Made by a program: the position numbers and the translations under genes
The notes under the pieces: model-generated
Seen by the model: the letters and a program-made list of their open reading frames with translations, nothing else
What the model was told of the DNA's origin: nothing
The model's database searches: none
Source: Actinomadura nitritigenes
GTDB taxonomy: Bacteria; Actinomycetota; Actinomycetes; Streptosporangiales; Streptosporangiaceae
Reading direction: 5' to 3'
NCBI RefSeq assembly: GCF_017573545.1
Contig: NZ_JAGEOK010000055.1
Location: 1 to 45,479 of the forward strand
Length of the DNA stretch: 45,479 nt
Shown here: positions 1 to 8,230 of the stretch, piece by piece
How positions within the stretch are numbered: the stretch's first letter is position 1
How the letters are laid out: every line of letters begins with the position of its first letter

Positions 1-12
1 AGCGTGGGCCAT

Positions 13-66
13 GAAGACCTCCGAGACGGGTGAAGACGGCTATCTCCACCGCACTCGGAGGTCTTC
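13..66. terminator. Long inverted repeat, probable terminator or element remnant
   Basis: GAAGACCTCCGAG (13-25) and CTCGGAGGTCTTC (54-66) are perfect 13-bp inverted repeats around a 28-nt loop. The repeat lies about 50 bases past the stop of the minus-strand ATPase gene and could terminate it, or terminate a gene entering from the left. No T-run follows on the minus strand. A long stem with a long loop also fits the debris of a mobile element, but no transposase fragment can be recognised in the 118 bases available. Confidence 0.5.
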
Positions 67-118
67 GCTTTGATCAACCACCAACCCGGCGTGTCACCAA
101 CCTCGTGACCGAGTACAG

Positions 119-3100
119 CTAGTCGGCGGCGACCGGGGGCGGGAGCGCCACCTGGATCTGGGTGGTGGCGCCCGCGGCGACGAAGAGGCCCCGGCCGGTG
201 GGCCCCGCCAGCGGGGCGTTGCGCGGGAGGCGCAGGCCGAACAGGTCACCGTCGTCCGGCGACTCGACGGACAGCAGGACGCCGGAGCGGGACCGGCGGG
301 CGTCGGCGAGGAAGCCGCGGTAGCCGCGCCCGATGTCGGCGGTCGTGCCGCCGACGACGACGGCGTGCTCGCCGTCGCGGGCGGTGCGCAGGACGTCGCG
401 GAGGGCGTCGTCCATGTCCGTCTCGTCGAGGAGCTCGGCGTCGTCGACGACGACGGCGTAGCGGTGCTCGTCGCCGATCGCGCGCTCCAGGTCGTCGGGG
501 TCGGAGTCGGACGTGAGCACCCCGAGGACGCCGGGCCGCCCGGACAGCAGCCGCAGCGGTGAGCGGCGCGGGGTGACCAGGACCACCGGGACGAGCCCGC
601 CGCCGACGGCCGGGTCCAGCAGCGAGTGCACGATGGTGCGCAGCGTGGTGGACCGGCCCGAGCGGGGCGGGCCCGCGACGGTGAAGCCGGGCCCCTCGTT
701 CAGCAGGTCGGCGCCGACGGGCGCGAGGGTGTCGCCGCCGACGCCGACGAGGGCCCAGAGGGCGGACGGGGCGAGGAACGCCTCGTCCAGGGCCATCGCC
801 TCGCGGTAGGTGACGCGGACGGGCAGCTCGTCGACGTGCAGGGGGCGCTGGCGGCGGGGAAGGCGGCCGTAGCGGGCGACGGAGGCGCGGGCGATCTCCT
901 GCAGGGCCGCGACCTGCGCGGTGCCGGACGGGTCGTCGCCGAGCAGCCCGATCTGGGACTCGCGGGGAGCGGCGCCGGGCGCGGCGGGTTCGAGGGCGCG
1001 GCCCGGCGGCATCGCGGCGGGCACGTGCCGGTCCTGCAGTCCGGCGTAGCCGTAGTCGTTGGGGTCGGCCATCCGCAGGACGAGGCGGCGGTCGAAGACC
1101 GTGGAGATCTGCCCGCCGAGGCCGGTGCGGTCGCCGGTGAAGACGGCGCGCAGGCCGACGGCGGCGCCCTCGCGCAGCAGCCGGAGGGTCTGGTCGACGA
1201 GGCGCCCGTAGTCGTAGTGCTCGAACGCGCCGAGGAACCCCTCCCAGCGGTCGAGGAGCAGGACCATCCAGGGGAGCCGGTCGGTGGCGGCGACGGCGGC
1301 GCGCTGCTCGGCGAGGGACGCGAACCCGGCCTCGGCGAGGAGCTGCTGGCGGCGGGCGACCTCGGCGGCGAGGGCGGTGAGGAGGCGCTCGCAGCGGTCG
1401 AGCTGGTCGCGGGTGACGACGGCGCCGCAGTGCGGCAGCGAGATCAGCGGCAGGAGCGCGTTGGCGCCGCAGTCGATGGCGTACAGGTGCGCGTCGTAGG
1501 GGGAGCAGGCGCCCGCGAGGGACCCGGCGATGGTGCGCAGCGCCGTGGACCGCCCCGACTGCGGCGATCCGGCGATGTACAGGTGGCCGCCGGCCGCGAG
1601 GTCGAGGACGAGCGGCTCGCGCGACTGGACGGCGGGCAGGTCGGTGATCCCGAACGGGACGGCGGGGACGTCCACCACCGAGCCGCCGGCGGCGGTGCGC
1701 GGGGTGAGCCGGACCAGCTCGGGCAGGGGGGTGAGCCACGGCGACGGCTGCCGGGCGATCCCGGCGCGGCGGGCGGCCTCGTCGACGGCCTGGACGAGGA
1801 CGGCGAGGTCGGTGACGGGCGTGTCGCCGGCGGGCTCGCCGGGCGCGGGCAGCGGGTGCCCGAGGCCCTGCCAGGGCAGCGGCCGGACGCTGGTCCGCCG
1901 GCCGGCCGGCCCGGGGCGGCGCCCGCCGATCCGGGCGGACTGGACGGCGTGCGGCGCCGCCGCGCCGGACCGGACGTAGCAGCGGCCCGGCGTGGACTTG
2001 GCGATGCGGGCCGCCTCGGGCCCGTCGATGACGTCCGTGGACTCGTCGGGGTCGGTGACGCGCAGCGCGATCCGCAGGTTGGTGTTGGCGCGGATGTCGG
2101 CGGTGACGACGCCGGCGGGCCGCTGGGTGGCGAGGATCAGGTGGACGCCGAGGGAGCGGCCGCGGCGCCCGATGTCGACGAGGCCGGCGACGAAGTCGGG
2201 CAGCTCGGTGACCATCGCGGCGAACTCGTCGATGACGAGGACGAGCCTCGGCAGGGCGGCCGCCCGGTCGTTGTGGTCGTCGATGTCCTTGGCACCGGCC
2301 CGCAGCAGGACCTCCTCGCGGCGGCGGAGCTCGGCGGCGAGGGACTCCAGCGCGCGCTCGGTGGCGTGCCCGTCGAGGTCGGTGACCATGCCCACGGTGT
2401 GCGGGAGGCGGGCGCAGTCCTTGAACGCGGCTCCGCCCTTGTAGTCGATGAGGACGAACGTCATCTCGTCGGGGCGGTTCGCCACGGCGAGGGACGCGAT
2501 GAGGGTCTGCAGCAGCTCGGACTTGCCAGCGCCGGTGGTGCCGGCGATGAGGCCGTGCGGGCCGTCGGTGCGCAGGTCGATCTCGTAGGGGCGTCCCGGA
2601 CGTCCGGGACGGTCGCCGGTGCCGAGGCCGATGGGGACGCGGGTGCTGCGGCCGCCGGTGCGGGACCAGGACTGGAGGATGTGCTCGGCGGTGGGTTCGG
2701 CCATGCCGAGCAGGTCCAGAAGACGCACGTCCGACGGGATGGCCTCCTGGGCGTCCTCGCGGGACACGTCCCGGACGGGCGCCAGCGCGCGCGCCACGCG
2801 TTCGGTCCAGGCGGGGGAGACCTGGTCGGCGAGCACGGGGCCGAGGTCGTCGAGGCCCTGCCCACGGAGGTGGACGAAGGACGGGTACTGCGAGTCCCAC
2901 TCGGCGACGGCGTTGCACTCTTCGGGAAGGAGGCGCTCCTCGTCGTCCACGCAGATGGCGTGGATGCCGTACTCGGCGCCACGCGACAGCAGCATCGGCA
3001 TGCCGGGTATGCGGCGCAGTGCGCGCGCGCCGTCCAGCACGAGCAGGATGTTGTAGGGGACGGCGTCGGCGGGCTTGCCCTGCCCGAAGAACGCGGACTC

Positions 3101-4633
3101 GGCCTGCGCGGCGCGGCGCCGCTCCGTGACGCGGATCGCGAGTTCGGTGACCCGGTGTGCGGCGGACTCGGGGTCGGTGCCGACGAGCGCCACGCACTCC
3201 TCGCCCTCGCGCGGCGCGCAGTGCGGCAGCCACCGCACCCAGTTCCACGCGTCCCCGGCGTGCCGGTCGGCGGACAGCACGATGATCGACAGGTCGCGGG
3301 GGCTGTGCAGCACGGCGGCCTGCGCGACGAGCCAGCGGGCGAGGGCCCGGGACGCGGCGCGCGGCCCGGTCAGCCCGAGCACGCCGATCTCGCGGAGCGG
3401 CAGCGCGACCGGCACCAGGCGGGCGGCCGGGACCGGCAGCGCGCCGGACTCGCCGCCCGACGGGTCGGTCAGCTCGATGCGGGCGGGCAGGTCGGCGACG
3501 CCGAGCCGCAGGTGCAGCGTGTCGGGGTCCTCGCGGCGGCGCTCCCACAGGCGGCGGCGCGGGCCGGTCGCGGTCAGCAGCACCTCGGCGGGGTCGGGGT
3601 GCAGGGCGCGGCGCTCGGCCTCGTCCTCGCGGCGCAGCCCGTCCAGCTCGCCGCCGAACGCGTCGGCTCTGCGCTGGTACTCCTTCAGCGCCTTCTTGTA
3701 CGACTTGCGGCCGTGGATCCGGTCGCCGGCCCATTCGCCGACCGTCATCACCGGCCAGGCCAGCGCGAACAGCGCCCACCACCACTGGTGCAGCCCGAAC
3801 GCCATGGCGAGGCCGAACACCGCGAACAGGATCGCGCCGAACAGCCGGAGGCGCTCGCGCGGGTTCCGCTCGGGCCGCTTGGGGATCTCCAGCGTGCGGG
3901 CGCGGTGCGCGGGCGCGAGCCGCGGCGGCCGGTTGAACGCCAGGCCGCCCTCGGGCAGCGGCTCCAGGTGCGTGTCGGGCGCGGCGCTCGGCGCGAGGGT
4001 CAGCACGCTCGCGCCGACGGTCAGCATCCCGCCCGACGGCCAGGCGGTCCTGGCGGTCAGCGGTTCGCCGTCGAGCCTGGCGGCGCCCTGCATCGTCATC
4101 GCGGACGCCTCGACCTGCACCTCGTCGCGGCCGACCGTGAGCCGCAGCGACCGGGCCGGGACCGACGGGTCGCCGAGCACCACGTCGACGTCGTCGCCGG
4201 ACCCGATCGTGCTGACGCCGAGGCCGAGCCGGTGCACCGTGCCCGCGGCGGGCCCGCCGACGACCCGGACCTCGACCAGCCCGGTCGGCTCGGCGAGGAC
4301 GGTCGCGGCGGCGGCGCCCCGCTCGACCGCGACGACCGCGCCGTCCCGCAGCTCCTTGGCGGCGAGCGCCTGCGGGTCGAGCATCCGCCCGTCCATCCAC
4401 AGGGCCCCGCGCTCGGCGGACGGGCTTTCGGGCGGGACGCGCGGTGCCTGCGGCGCCCCGGTGAGCAGCGCCTCCTTGGAGAAGCGGGGGGCGGAGACCC
4501 CGCCGGCGGCCGCCGGCGCGTCGAGCGCGGCGGTCAGCGACCGCGCGACCCCGCCGACGGTGATCTCCGAGTCCATGTCGATCACGACGTCGCGTGGTCC
4601 GCCGCCGGTCAGCGCCGTGAACGAGATCCGCAT
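119..4633 (-). CDS. FHA-containing FtsK/SpoIIIE ATPase, EccC/EssC-like type VII secretion motor
   Basis: Membrane ATPase predicted to drive export of WXG100-type proteins (type VII secretion). The 1504-residue protein has a ubiquitin-like or FHA-like N-terminus (about residues 1-220), two adjacent membrane segments (about 262-305), a short coiled stretch, then three FtsK/SpoIIIE ATPase modules. Module 1 has a canonical Walker A (GTTGAGKS, near residue 697) and Walker B (VLVIDEFA, near 797). Modules 2 and 3 have GSPQSGRST (near 1021) and GPPRSGRST (near 1319), where the Walker lysine is replaced by arginine. This fits EccC/EssC, where the first module is usually the best conserved. The FHA-membrane-ATPase order resembles firmicute EssC more than mycobacterial EccCa/EccCb. 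ATG 4633 is preferred over the longer frame to 4708 because GGAGGG lies 6 nt upstream. No other secretion-machine core gene is adjacent; candidate substrates lie at 19.3-20.4 kb. Confidence 0.85.
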   Translation of the reverse strand: MRISFTALTGGGPRDVVIDMDSEITVGGVARSLTAALDAPAAAGGVSAPRFSKEALLTGAPQAPRVPPESPSAERGALWMDGRMLDPQALAAKELRDGAVVAVERGAAAATVLAEPTGLVEVRVVGGPAAGTVHRLGLGVSTIGSGDDVDVVLGDPSVPARSLRLTVGRDEVQVEASAMTMQGAARLDGEPLTARTAWPSGGMLTVGASVLTLAPSAAPDTHLEPLPEGGLAFNRPPRLAPAHRARTLEIPKRPERNPRERLRLFGAILFAVFGLAMAFGLHQWWWALFALAWPVMTVGEWAGDRIHGRKSYKKALKEYQRRADAFGGELDGLRREDEAERRALHPDPAEVLLTATGPRRRLWERRREDPDTLHLRLGVADLPARIELTDPSGGESGALPVPAARLVPVALPLREIGVLGLTGPRAASRALARWLVAQAAVLHSPRDLSIIVLSADRHAGDAWNWVRWLPHCAPREGEECVALVGTDPESAAHRVTELAIRVTERRRAAQAESAFFGQGKPADAVPYNILLVLDGARALRRIPGMPMLLSRGAEYGIHAICVDDEERLLPEECNAVAEWDSQYPSFVHLRGQGLDDLGPVLADQVSPAWTERVARALAPVRDVSREDAQEAIPSDVRLLDLLGMAEPTAEHILQSWSRTGGRSTRVPIGLGTGDRPGRPGRPYEIDLRTDGPHGLIAGTTGAGKSELLQTLIASLAVANRPDEMTFVLIDYKGGAAFKDCARLPHTVGMVTDLDGHATERALESLAAELRRREEVLLRAGAKDIDDHNDRAAALPRLVLVIDEFAAMVTELPDFVAGLVDIGRRGRSLGVHLILATQRPAGVVTADIRANTNLRIALRVTDPDESTDVIDGPEAARIAKSTPGRCYVRSGAAAPHAVQSARIGGRRPGPAGRRTSVRPLPWQGLGHPLPAPGEPAGDTPVTDLAVLVQAVDEAARRAGIARQPSPWLTPLPELVRLTPRTAAGGSVVDVPAVPFGITDLPAVQSREPLVLDLAAGGHLYIAGSPQSGRSTALRTIAGSLAGACSPYDAHLYAIDCGANALLPLISLPHCGAVVTRDQLDRCERLLTALAAEVARRQQLLAEAGFASLAEQRAAVAATDRLPWMVLLLDRWEGFLGAFEHYDYGRLVDQTLRLLREGAAVGLRAVFTGDRTGLGGQISTVFDRRLVLRMADPNDYGYAGLQDRHVPAAMPPGRALEPAAPGAAPRESQIGLLGDDPSGTAQVAALQEIARASVARYGRLPRRQRPLHVDELPVRVTYREAMALDEAFLAPSALWALVGVGGDTLAPVGADLLNEGPGFTVAGPPRSGRSTTLRTIVHSLLDPAVGGGLVPVVLVTPRRSPLRLLSGRPGVLGVLTSDSDPDDLERAIGDEHRYAVVVDDAELLDETDMDDALRDVLRTARDGEHAVVVGGTTADIGRGYRGFLADARRSRSGVLLSVESPDDGDLFGLRLPRNAPLAGPTGRGLFVAAGATTQIQVALPPPVAAD

Positions 4634-4711
4634 CCGAGCCCTCCATCGCGCGCCGTCCCGCGCCGCCGGCGCCGCCGTCCGGGCCAGCTTAATTACCGGG
4701 GCTCCCATATT

Positions 4712-4745
4712 CCGGCGAAGCCGGTCGGGGGTGTGGGGGGCGTCC
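4712..4745. repeat. Hairpin plus G-rich repeat related to the purK-purE unit
   Basis: CCGGC-GAA-GCCGG (4712-4724) forms a 5-bp hairpin, followed by TCGGGGGTGTGGGGGGCGTC. The order GCGAAGC, then GGGGGTGTGGGGGG, then CGTCC closely matches the repeat unit between purK and purE at 42.68-42.83 kb. It lies between the epimerase stop and the ATPase start. Read on the minus strand, the hairpin falls just past the epimerase stop and could terminate it. Confidence 0.5.
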
Positions 4746-4750
4746 TGGCG

Positions 4751-5692
4751 TCACCCTTCGCGGGAGGCCGTCTCGCGGGACGCGGCGACGATGGTCCTGA
4801 GCGCGTCGTCCATCGGCGTCGGCGCCATGCCGAAGGTGGACTGGAAGGCCGAGGAGTCCAGGACGTACGGCTTGTCGAACTGGTAGCGGGTCTCCCGCAT
4901 CTCCTTGAGCATCGGGTGGGCGAGCCCCGCCGCGGTGAAGACCGGCCGCGGCACCTCGTGGATGCGCGGCGCGGGCGCGCCGGCGATGCGGCACAGCCGC
5001 TCGGCGACCTCCCGCGTCGACACGGCGGGTCCGGTCGGGATGTGCCAGGCCCGTCCGTGGGCGCGCTCGTCGGTGCCGGCGATGGCGAGGGCCTCGGCGA
5101 CGTCGGGCAGGTACGTCCAGGCGTGCGGGATCGAGGGGTCGCTGAAGTAGAGGACGCGCCTGCCCGCCAGCAGCGGCTTCACGAACCGCGTCTCGCCGAC
5201 GTACGCCTGGTCGGTGCTGCCGGGGCCGTAGTAGTCGGACCCGCGCAGCTCGGTGGCGCGGACGCGGCCCGCCCTGTGCGCGGCGAGCATGTCGTGCCAC
5301 ATCTTCGCGCGGACCCGCCCCTTGGTGCCGGTCGCGGCGAGCGGCAGGTCCTCGGTGATCGGGCCGTCCACCGGCCCGTACCCGTAGAGGCAGCCGAGGG
5401 TGACGAGGGCGGCGCCGGTGTCCTCGGCGGCGCCCAGGAACGACGCGGCCATCGGCGGCCAGTCCTGCGCCCAGCGGTGGTACTTCGGGTTGACGCAGTT
5501 GTAGATCGTGTCGGCGCCCTTGGCGGCGGCGGCCAGCCGGTCCCGGTCGGCGACGTCGGCGGCGATCCGCTCGACGCCCTCCGGTCCGGATCCCGAGCGC
5601 GTCACGACGGTGACGTCGTGCCCCATGCCGGTGAGCCGCTCGACGAGGTGCGCGCCGACCTGTCCGGCGCCGACGATCACGTGCTTGCCCAT
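4751..5692 (-). CDS. NAD(P)-dependent epimerase/dehydratase-like protein (extended SDR fold)
   Basis: A 313-residue Rossmann protein related to nucleoside-sugar epimerases and atypical SDRs; the substrate is unknown. The N-terminus has the dinucleotide motif VGAGQVG (residues 7-13). The region ending LYGYGPVDG is typical of extended SDRs. The usual catalytic Tyr-x3-Lys is not visible: the candidate lysine in GRVRAKMW has Arg four residues before it, so catalysis may be atypical or absent. ATG 5692 has a GGAG site about 7 nt upstream. It follows the SRPBCC gene by 73 bases on the same strand and is probably co-transcribed with it under the divergent TetR regulator. Confidence 0.8.
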   Translation of the reverse strand: MGKHVIVGAGQVGAHLVERLTGMGHDVTVVTRSGSGPEGVERIAADVADRDRLAAAAKGADTIYNCVNPKYHRWAQDWPPMAASFLGAAEDTGAALVTLGCLYGYGPVDGPITEDLPLAATGTKGRVRAKMWHDMLAAHRAGRVRATELRGSDYYGPGSTDQAYVGETRFVKPLLAGRRVLYFSDPSIPHAWTYLPDVAEALAIAGTDERAHGRAWHIPTGPAVSTREVAERLCRIAGAPAPRIHEVPRPVFTAAGLAHPMLKEMRETRYQFDKPYVLDSSAFQSTFGMAPTPMDDALRTIVAASRETASREG

Positions 5693-5765
5693 GGTCCTTC
5701 TCCTTCGCTGCTGTTCGGCCCGGCCGCTGTCCGGTGCGGGTCGGGTGCCGGTGCGGGTCGCGGTC

Positions 5766-6239
5766 TCAGGCCGCGCTCTCGATGTGGTCCTTGAGGGCGG
5801 ACAGCCGGGCCTCGTGGCCGGCGCGGAGGTTGTCCTCGCCGTAGACGAGGCGGACGAGCGGGCCGTCCAGGGACTCCTCCAGCGTCACGCGGGTGCGGCC
5901 GTCCTCCCTGGTCAGGACCATGCGGTCGATGGCCCGGTAGAGGCCGAGCATGCTGCCCGTCCAGCTCAGCTCCCGGCCGGGGGCGACGACCGCGAAGCGC
6001 GAGCGCAGCGGCACGCCCTTCTGGGCCCAGCGGAACTCGCGGCCCGGCTCGACGGCGTCCAGGGCGCGCAGCCGGAAGTCGGTGGCCCAGCCCTCCCAGG
6101 CGCGCAGGTCGGCGAGCACGCCCCAGATCCGGTCCGGCGACGCGTCGATCAGGACGCTGGACGCGCTGACGACGGGGGCGTCCTCGTCGATATGGCCGTG
6201 CAGTGCGTACTCGTCGTGCAGGGTCGCCAGGTTCGGCAT
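5766..6239 (-). CDS. SRPBCC (polyketide cyclase/dehydrase-like) family protein
   Basis: A 157-residue START/SRPBCC-fold protein. It shows the typical beginning of the helix-grip fold (SSVLIDASPDRIWGVLADL, then WEGW), followed by alternating strands and a long C-terminal helix ending LSALKDHIESAA. Members bind hydrophobic ligands or act as small cyclases or activators; nothing here identifies the ligand. Its ATG follows GGAG at good spacing. It is transcribed divergently from the TetR gene across a spacer with three palindromes, so the TetR protein probably controls it together with the downstream epimerase-like gene. Confidence 0.8.
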   Translation of the reverse strand: MPNLATLHDEYALHGHIDEDAPVVSASSVLIDASPDRIWGVLADLRAWEGWATDFRLRALDAVEPGREFRWAQKGVPLRSRFAVVAPGRELSWTGSMLGLYRAIDRMVLTREDGRTRVTLEESLDGPLVRLVYGEDNLRAGHEARLSALKDHIESAA

Positions 6240-6289
6240 GGCCGTCTCCGTCCGGTCCGGAGCGCCGCGGGTCCGGTGCTCTCTGATGT

Positions 6290-6335
6290 GAGCAATGCTC
6301 TCTCATTGGAGCGGCGCTCGTCAAGAGCGGTGCTC
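6290..6335. promoter_or_regulatory. Three 11-bp palindromes, probable TetR operators
   Basis: GAGCAATGCTC (6290-6300), GAGCGGCGCTC (6309-6319) and GAGCGGTGCTC (6325-6335) share GAGC-N3-GCTC. The third extends to AGAGC-N3-GCTCT. They fill the 130-base spacer between the divergent SRPBCC and TetR genes. Centre spacings of 19 and 16 bp would suit several dimers bound along the DNA. The sites lie upstream of the TetR -10 box, as expected for auto-repression and joint control. Confidence 0.7.
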
Positions 6336-6357
6336 TCGTTTCGTTTCGGCGCTCTGC

Positions 6358-6363
6358 TAACCT
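6358..6363 (+). promoter_or_regulatory. Leaderless-type -10 box for the TetR gene
   Basis: TAACCT lies exactly 6 nt before ATG 6370, and no Shine-Dalgarno sequence is present. This is the spacing expected when transcription begins at the start codon. Confidence 0.5.
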
Positions 6364-6369
6364 CGCGGC

Positions 6370-7080
6370 ATGAGCGGGCGGACGGTACGGGAACGGGTGC
6401 GCGCGGAGCTGATCAGAGAGATCACCGGCATCGCGCGGGAACAACTGGCGACGGAGGGCGCGGCGGGGCTGTCGCTGCGGGCGGTGGCCCGCGAGATGGG
6501 CATGGCCTCCTCGGCGATCTACCGCTACTTCCCGAGCCGCGACGACCTGCTGACGGCGCTGATCATCGACGGCTACAACGCCGTCGGCGAAGCCGTGGAG
6601 CAGGCCGATGCGGCCGCCCGCGAGGCCGGGACGTCCTTCGCCGGGCGGTGGCTCGCCGTGTGCCGGAGCGTCCGCGAGTGGGCGCTGGCGCACCCGCACG
6701 AGTACGCGCTGCTGTACGGCTCGCCGGTGCCCGGCTACGAGGCGCCGGAGGACACCGTCCCCGCGGCCATGCGGGACACGGTCGTCCTCGCGCGGCTCGT
6801 CACGGAGGCCCACGCGGCGGGGGCCCTGGAGCCCGCCGGACCGTGCCCGCCGGCGCCGCCCGTGCTGGGCGAGGACCTGGCGCGCGGGCGGGCCGCACTC
6901 CTCATCGACGCGCCCGACGACGTGGCGGCGCGGGCGTTGACCGCCTGGGCCGGTATGTACGGGACGGTCAGTTTCGAATTGTTCGGGCAATTCAACAATG
7001 TGATCGAGGAACGGGCCGCCTACTTCGACCACACGATGACCCTGCTGGGGCGGCTCGTCGGCTTCCAGGACGTCCCGTAG
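6370..7080 (+). CDS. TetR/AcrR family transcriptional regulator
   Basis: A 236-residue one-component regulator. The N-terminal helix-turn-helix spans about residues 10-57 (REITGIAREQLATEG, then GLSLRAVAREMGMASSAIYR, YFPSRDDLLTALI). The remainder is an all-helical ligand-binding and dimerisation domain of the TetR_C_33-like kind, ending near YGTVSFELFGQFN. It is divergent from the SRPBCC and epimerase-like genes, with three matching palindromes between. Most likely it represses them and itself; the inducer is unknown. Translation is probably leaderless. Confidence 0.9.
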   Translation: MSGRTVRERVRAELIREITGIAREQLATEGAAGLSLRAVAREMGMASSAIYRYFPSRDDLLTALIIDGYNAVGEAVEQADAAAREAGTSFAGRWLAVCRSVREWALAHPHEYALLYGSPVPGYEAPEDTVPAAMRDTVVLARLVTEAHAAGALEPAGPCPPAPPVLGEDLARGRAALLIDAPDDVAARALTAWAGMYGTVSFELFGQFNNVIEERAAYFDHTMTLLGRLVGFQDVP

Positions 7081-7081
7081 C

Positions 7082-7112
7082 CGCGGCGCCCCGGGGCCGG
7101 CAGGCCGCCGCG
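7082..7112 (+). terminator. GC-rich hairpin after tetR
   Basis: CGCGGCG (7082-7088) pairs with CGCCGCG (7106-7112) across a loop containing CCCCGGGG, directly after the TetR stop. It has no T-run, which is common for actinomycete terminators. The rest of the 245-base spacer up to 7325 is less GC-rich, holds no gene, and probably carries the Tad operon promoter. Confidence 0.4.
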
Positions 7113-7325
7113 AACGTCCCGCCAGATGCGGTCAGTGACAGATGTGACTGGTGGTAAGTAGCGAAGTGGCCGGTGAATTCGCAGGTCATCGCCATGGTCG
7201 GGGAGAACGGCCCGCTTACCCTCACCGAATCCATTGACGCGGCCTTGCCCGCACCGCAAGCATGGATCGCCCGATGATGCGGAGACCTCCTGAGGCGGGG
7301 TCCGCGGGAGGGCGGGAAGGGGCAC

Positions 7326-8228
7326 GTGCGCAGCGCGATGAAGGCCAACCAGTCGGCCCTCGCCGGCGGCTCGTCCGGCGGCTCCTCCGGGCCGAACGCC
7401 GGCGGCGGGCTCGGCCGCACCGGCCTCGGGACCTCCGGCGGGCAGCGGCTGCCCGTCTCGCCGCGCGAGCGCAAGCCGGCGCTGGCCGCGCTCGCGGTGC
7501 TGCTCATCCTCGGCGGCGCGCTGGCCAGCGCCTACCTGGTGATGGCGAGCGGCCAGCGGGTGTCGGCGATCCGGATCGCGCAGCCCGTCGCGGCGGGGCA
7601 GCAGATCCCGCAGAGCGCCCTGGAGGAGGTGCAGATCGGCGACACCGGCGTCCAGTACATCAACTGGTCGGAACGGCTGAACGTGTCCCGGTACTACGCC
7701 TCGGTCCCGCTGGTCAAGGGCGCGCTGCTGACCAACGGCATGATCAGCCGGACCGACGAGGCGGCCAAGGGCCGCCTGGTCGTGGGCCTCGCGCTCAAGC
7801 CGGGGCAGCTGCCGTCCGACGGCGTCGAGAGCGGCAAGAAGGTGACCCTGTACGCGGTCGGCAGCGGCGGGGGCGGTCCGCGCGCCGGGACGGTGCTCGC
7901 CGCCGAGGCCATCGTGATCAACGTCGGGGGCGGCGGGGGCGACCGGCTGCGCTCCGACCAGACCACCGTGGACGTCGCCGTCGCGCCCGGCGACGCCCCG
8001 CAGGTGACCGAGGCCGCGTCCGCCGGGACGGTCGCGATCGCGCTGATCCCGGACGGGACGAAGGCGCCCGCCCAGCCGGCCGGCGGGACGCAGGGGAAGC
8101 AGGCCCCGGCGACCGGCGGCGCCCAGCCCCCGGCCGGGACGGGCGGCAACGGCGACGGCAACGGCAGCGGCGCCGGTACCGGCACTCCCGGCGCAGGGAA
8201 CGGCACTCCGGGCACAGGCGGGAACTGA
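7326..8228 (+). CDS. SAF-domain membrane protein, CpaB/RcpC-like, first gene of the Tad operon
   Basis: A 300-residue protein with a Gly/Ser-rich cytoplasmic start, one membrane segment (about residues 50-72, ALAALAVLLILGGALASAYL) and an extracellular SAF-type region (VSAIRIAQPVAAGQQIPQSAL). It ends in a low-complexity Gly/Thr/Pro/Asn tail (about 235-300). In Tad systems CpaB/RcpC proteins help assemble the outer part of the pilus; here, in a Gram-positive, the role is probably at the membrane-wall interface. GTG 7326 follows GGGAAGGGG; ATG 7338 is an alternative start. The stop is 2 nt from the next gene's GTG. Confidence 0.75.
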   Translation: MRSAMKANQSALAGGSSGGSSGPNAGGGLGRTGLGTSGGQRLPVSPRERKPALAALAVLLILGGALASAYLVMASGQRVSAIRIAQPVAAGQQIPQSALEEVQIGDTGVQYINWSERLNVSRYYASVPLVKGALLTNGMISRTDEAAKGRLVVGLALKPGQLPSDGVESGKKVTLYAVGSGGGGPRAGTVLAAEAIVINVGGGGGDRLRSDQTTVDVAVAPGDAPQVTEAASAGTVAIALIPDGTKAPAQPAGGTQGKQAPATGGAQPPAGTGGNGDGNGSGAGTGTPGAGNGTPGTGGN

Positions 8229-8230
8229 CA

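Noticed and set aside
246..4646. A 1466-codon minus-strand frame
   Set aside because: Same strand but another frame of the ATPase; almost only Arg, Pro, Ala and Gly.
626..5794. A 1722-codon plus-strand frame
   Set aside because: It is antisense to the type VII ATPase and the epimerase. Its composition is Gly/Arg/Asp-rich without domains; it is a product of high GC3.
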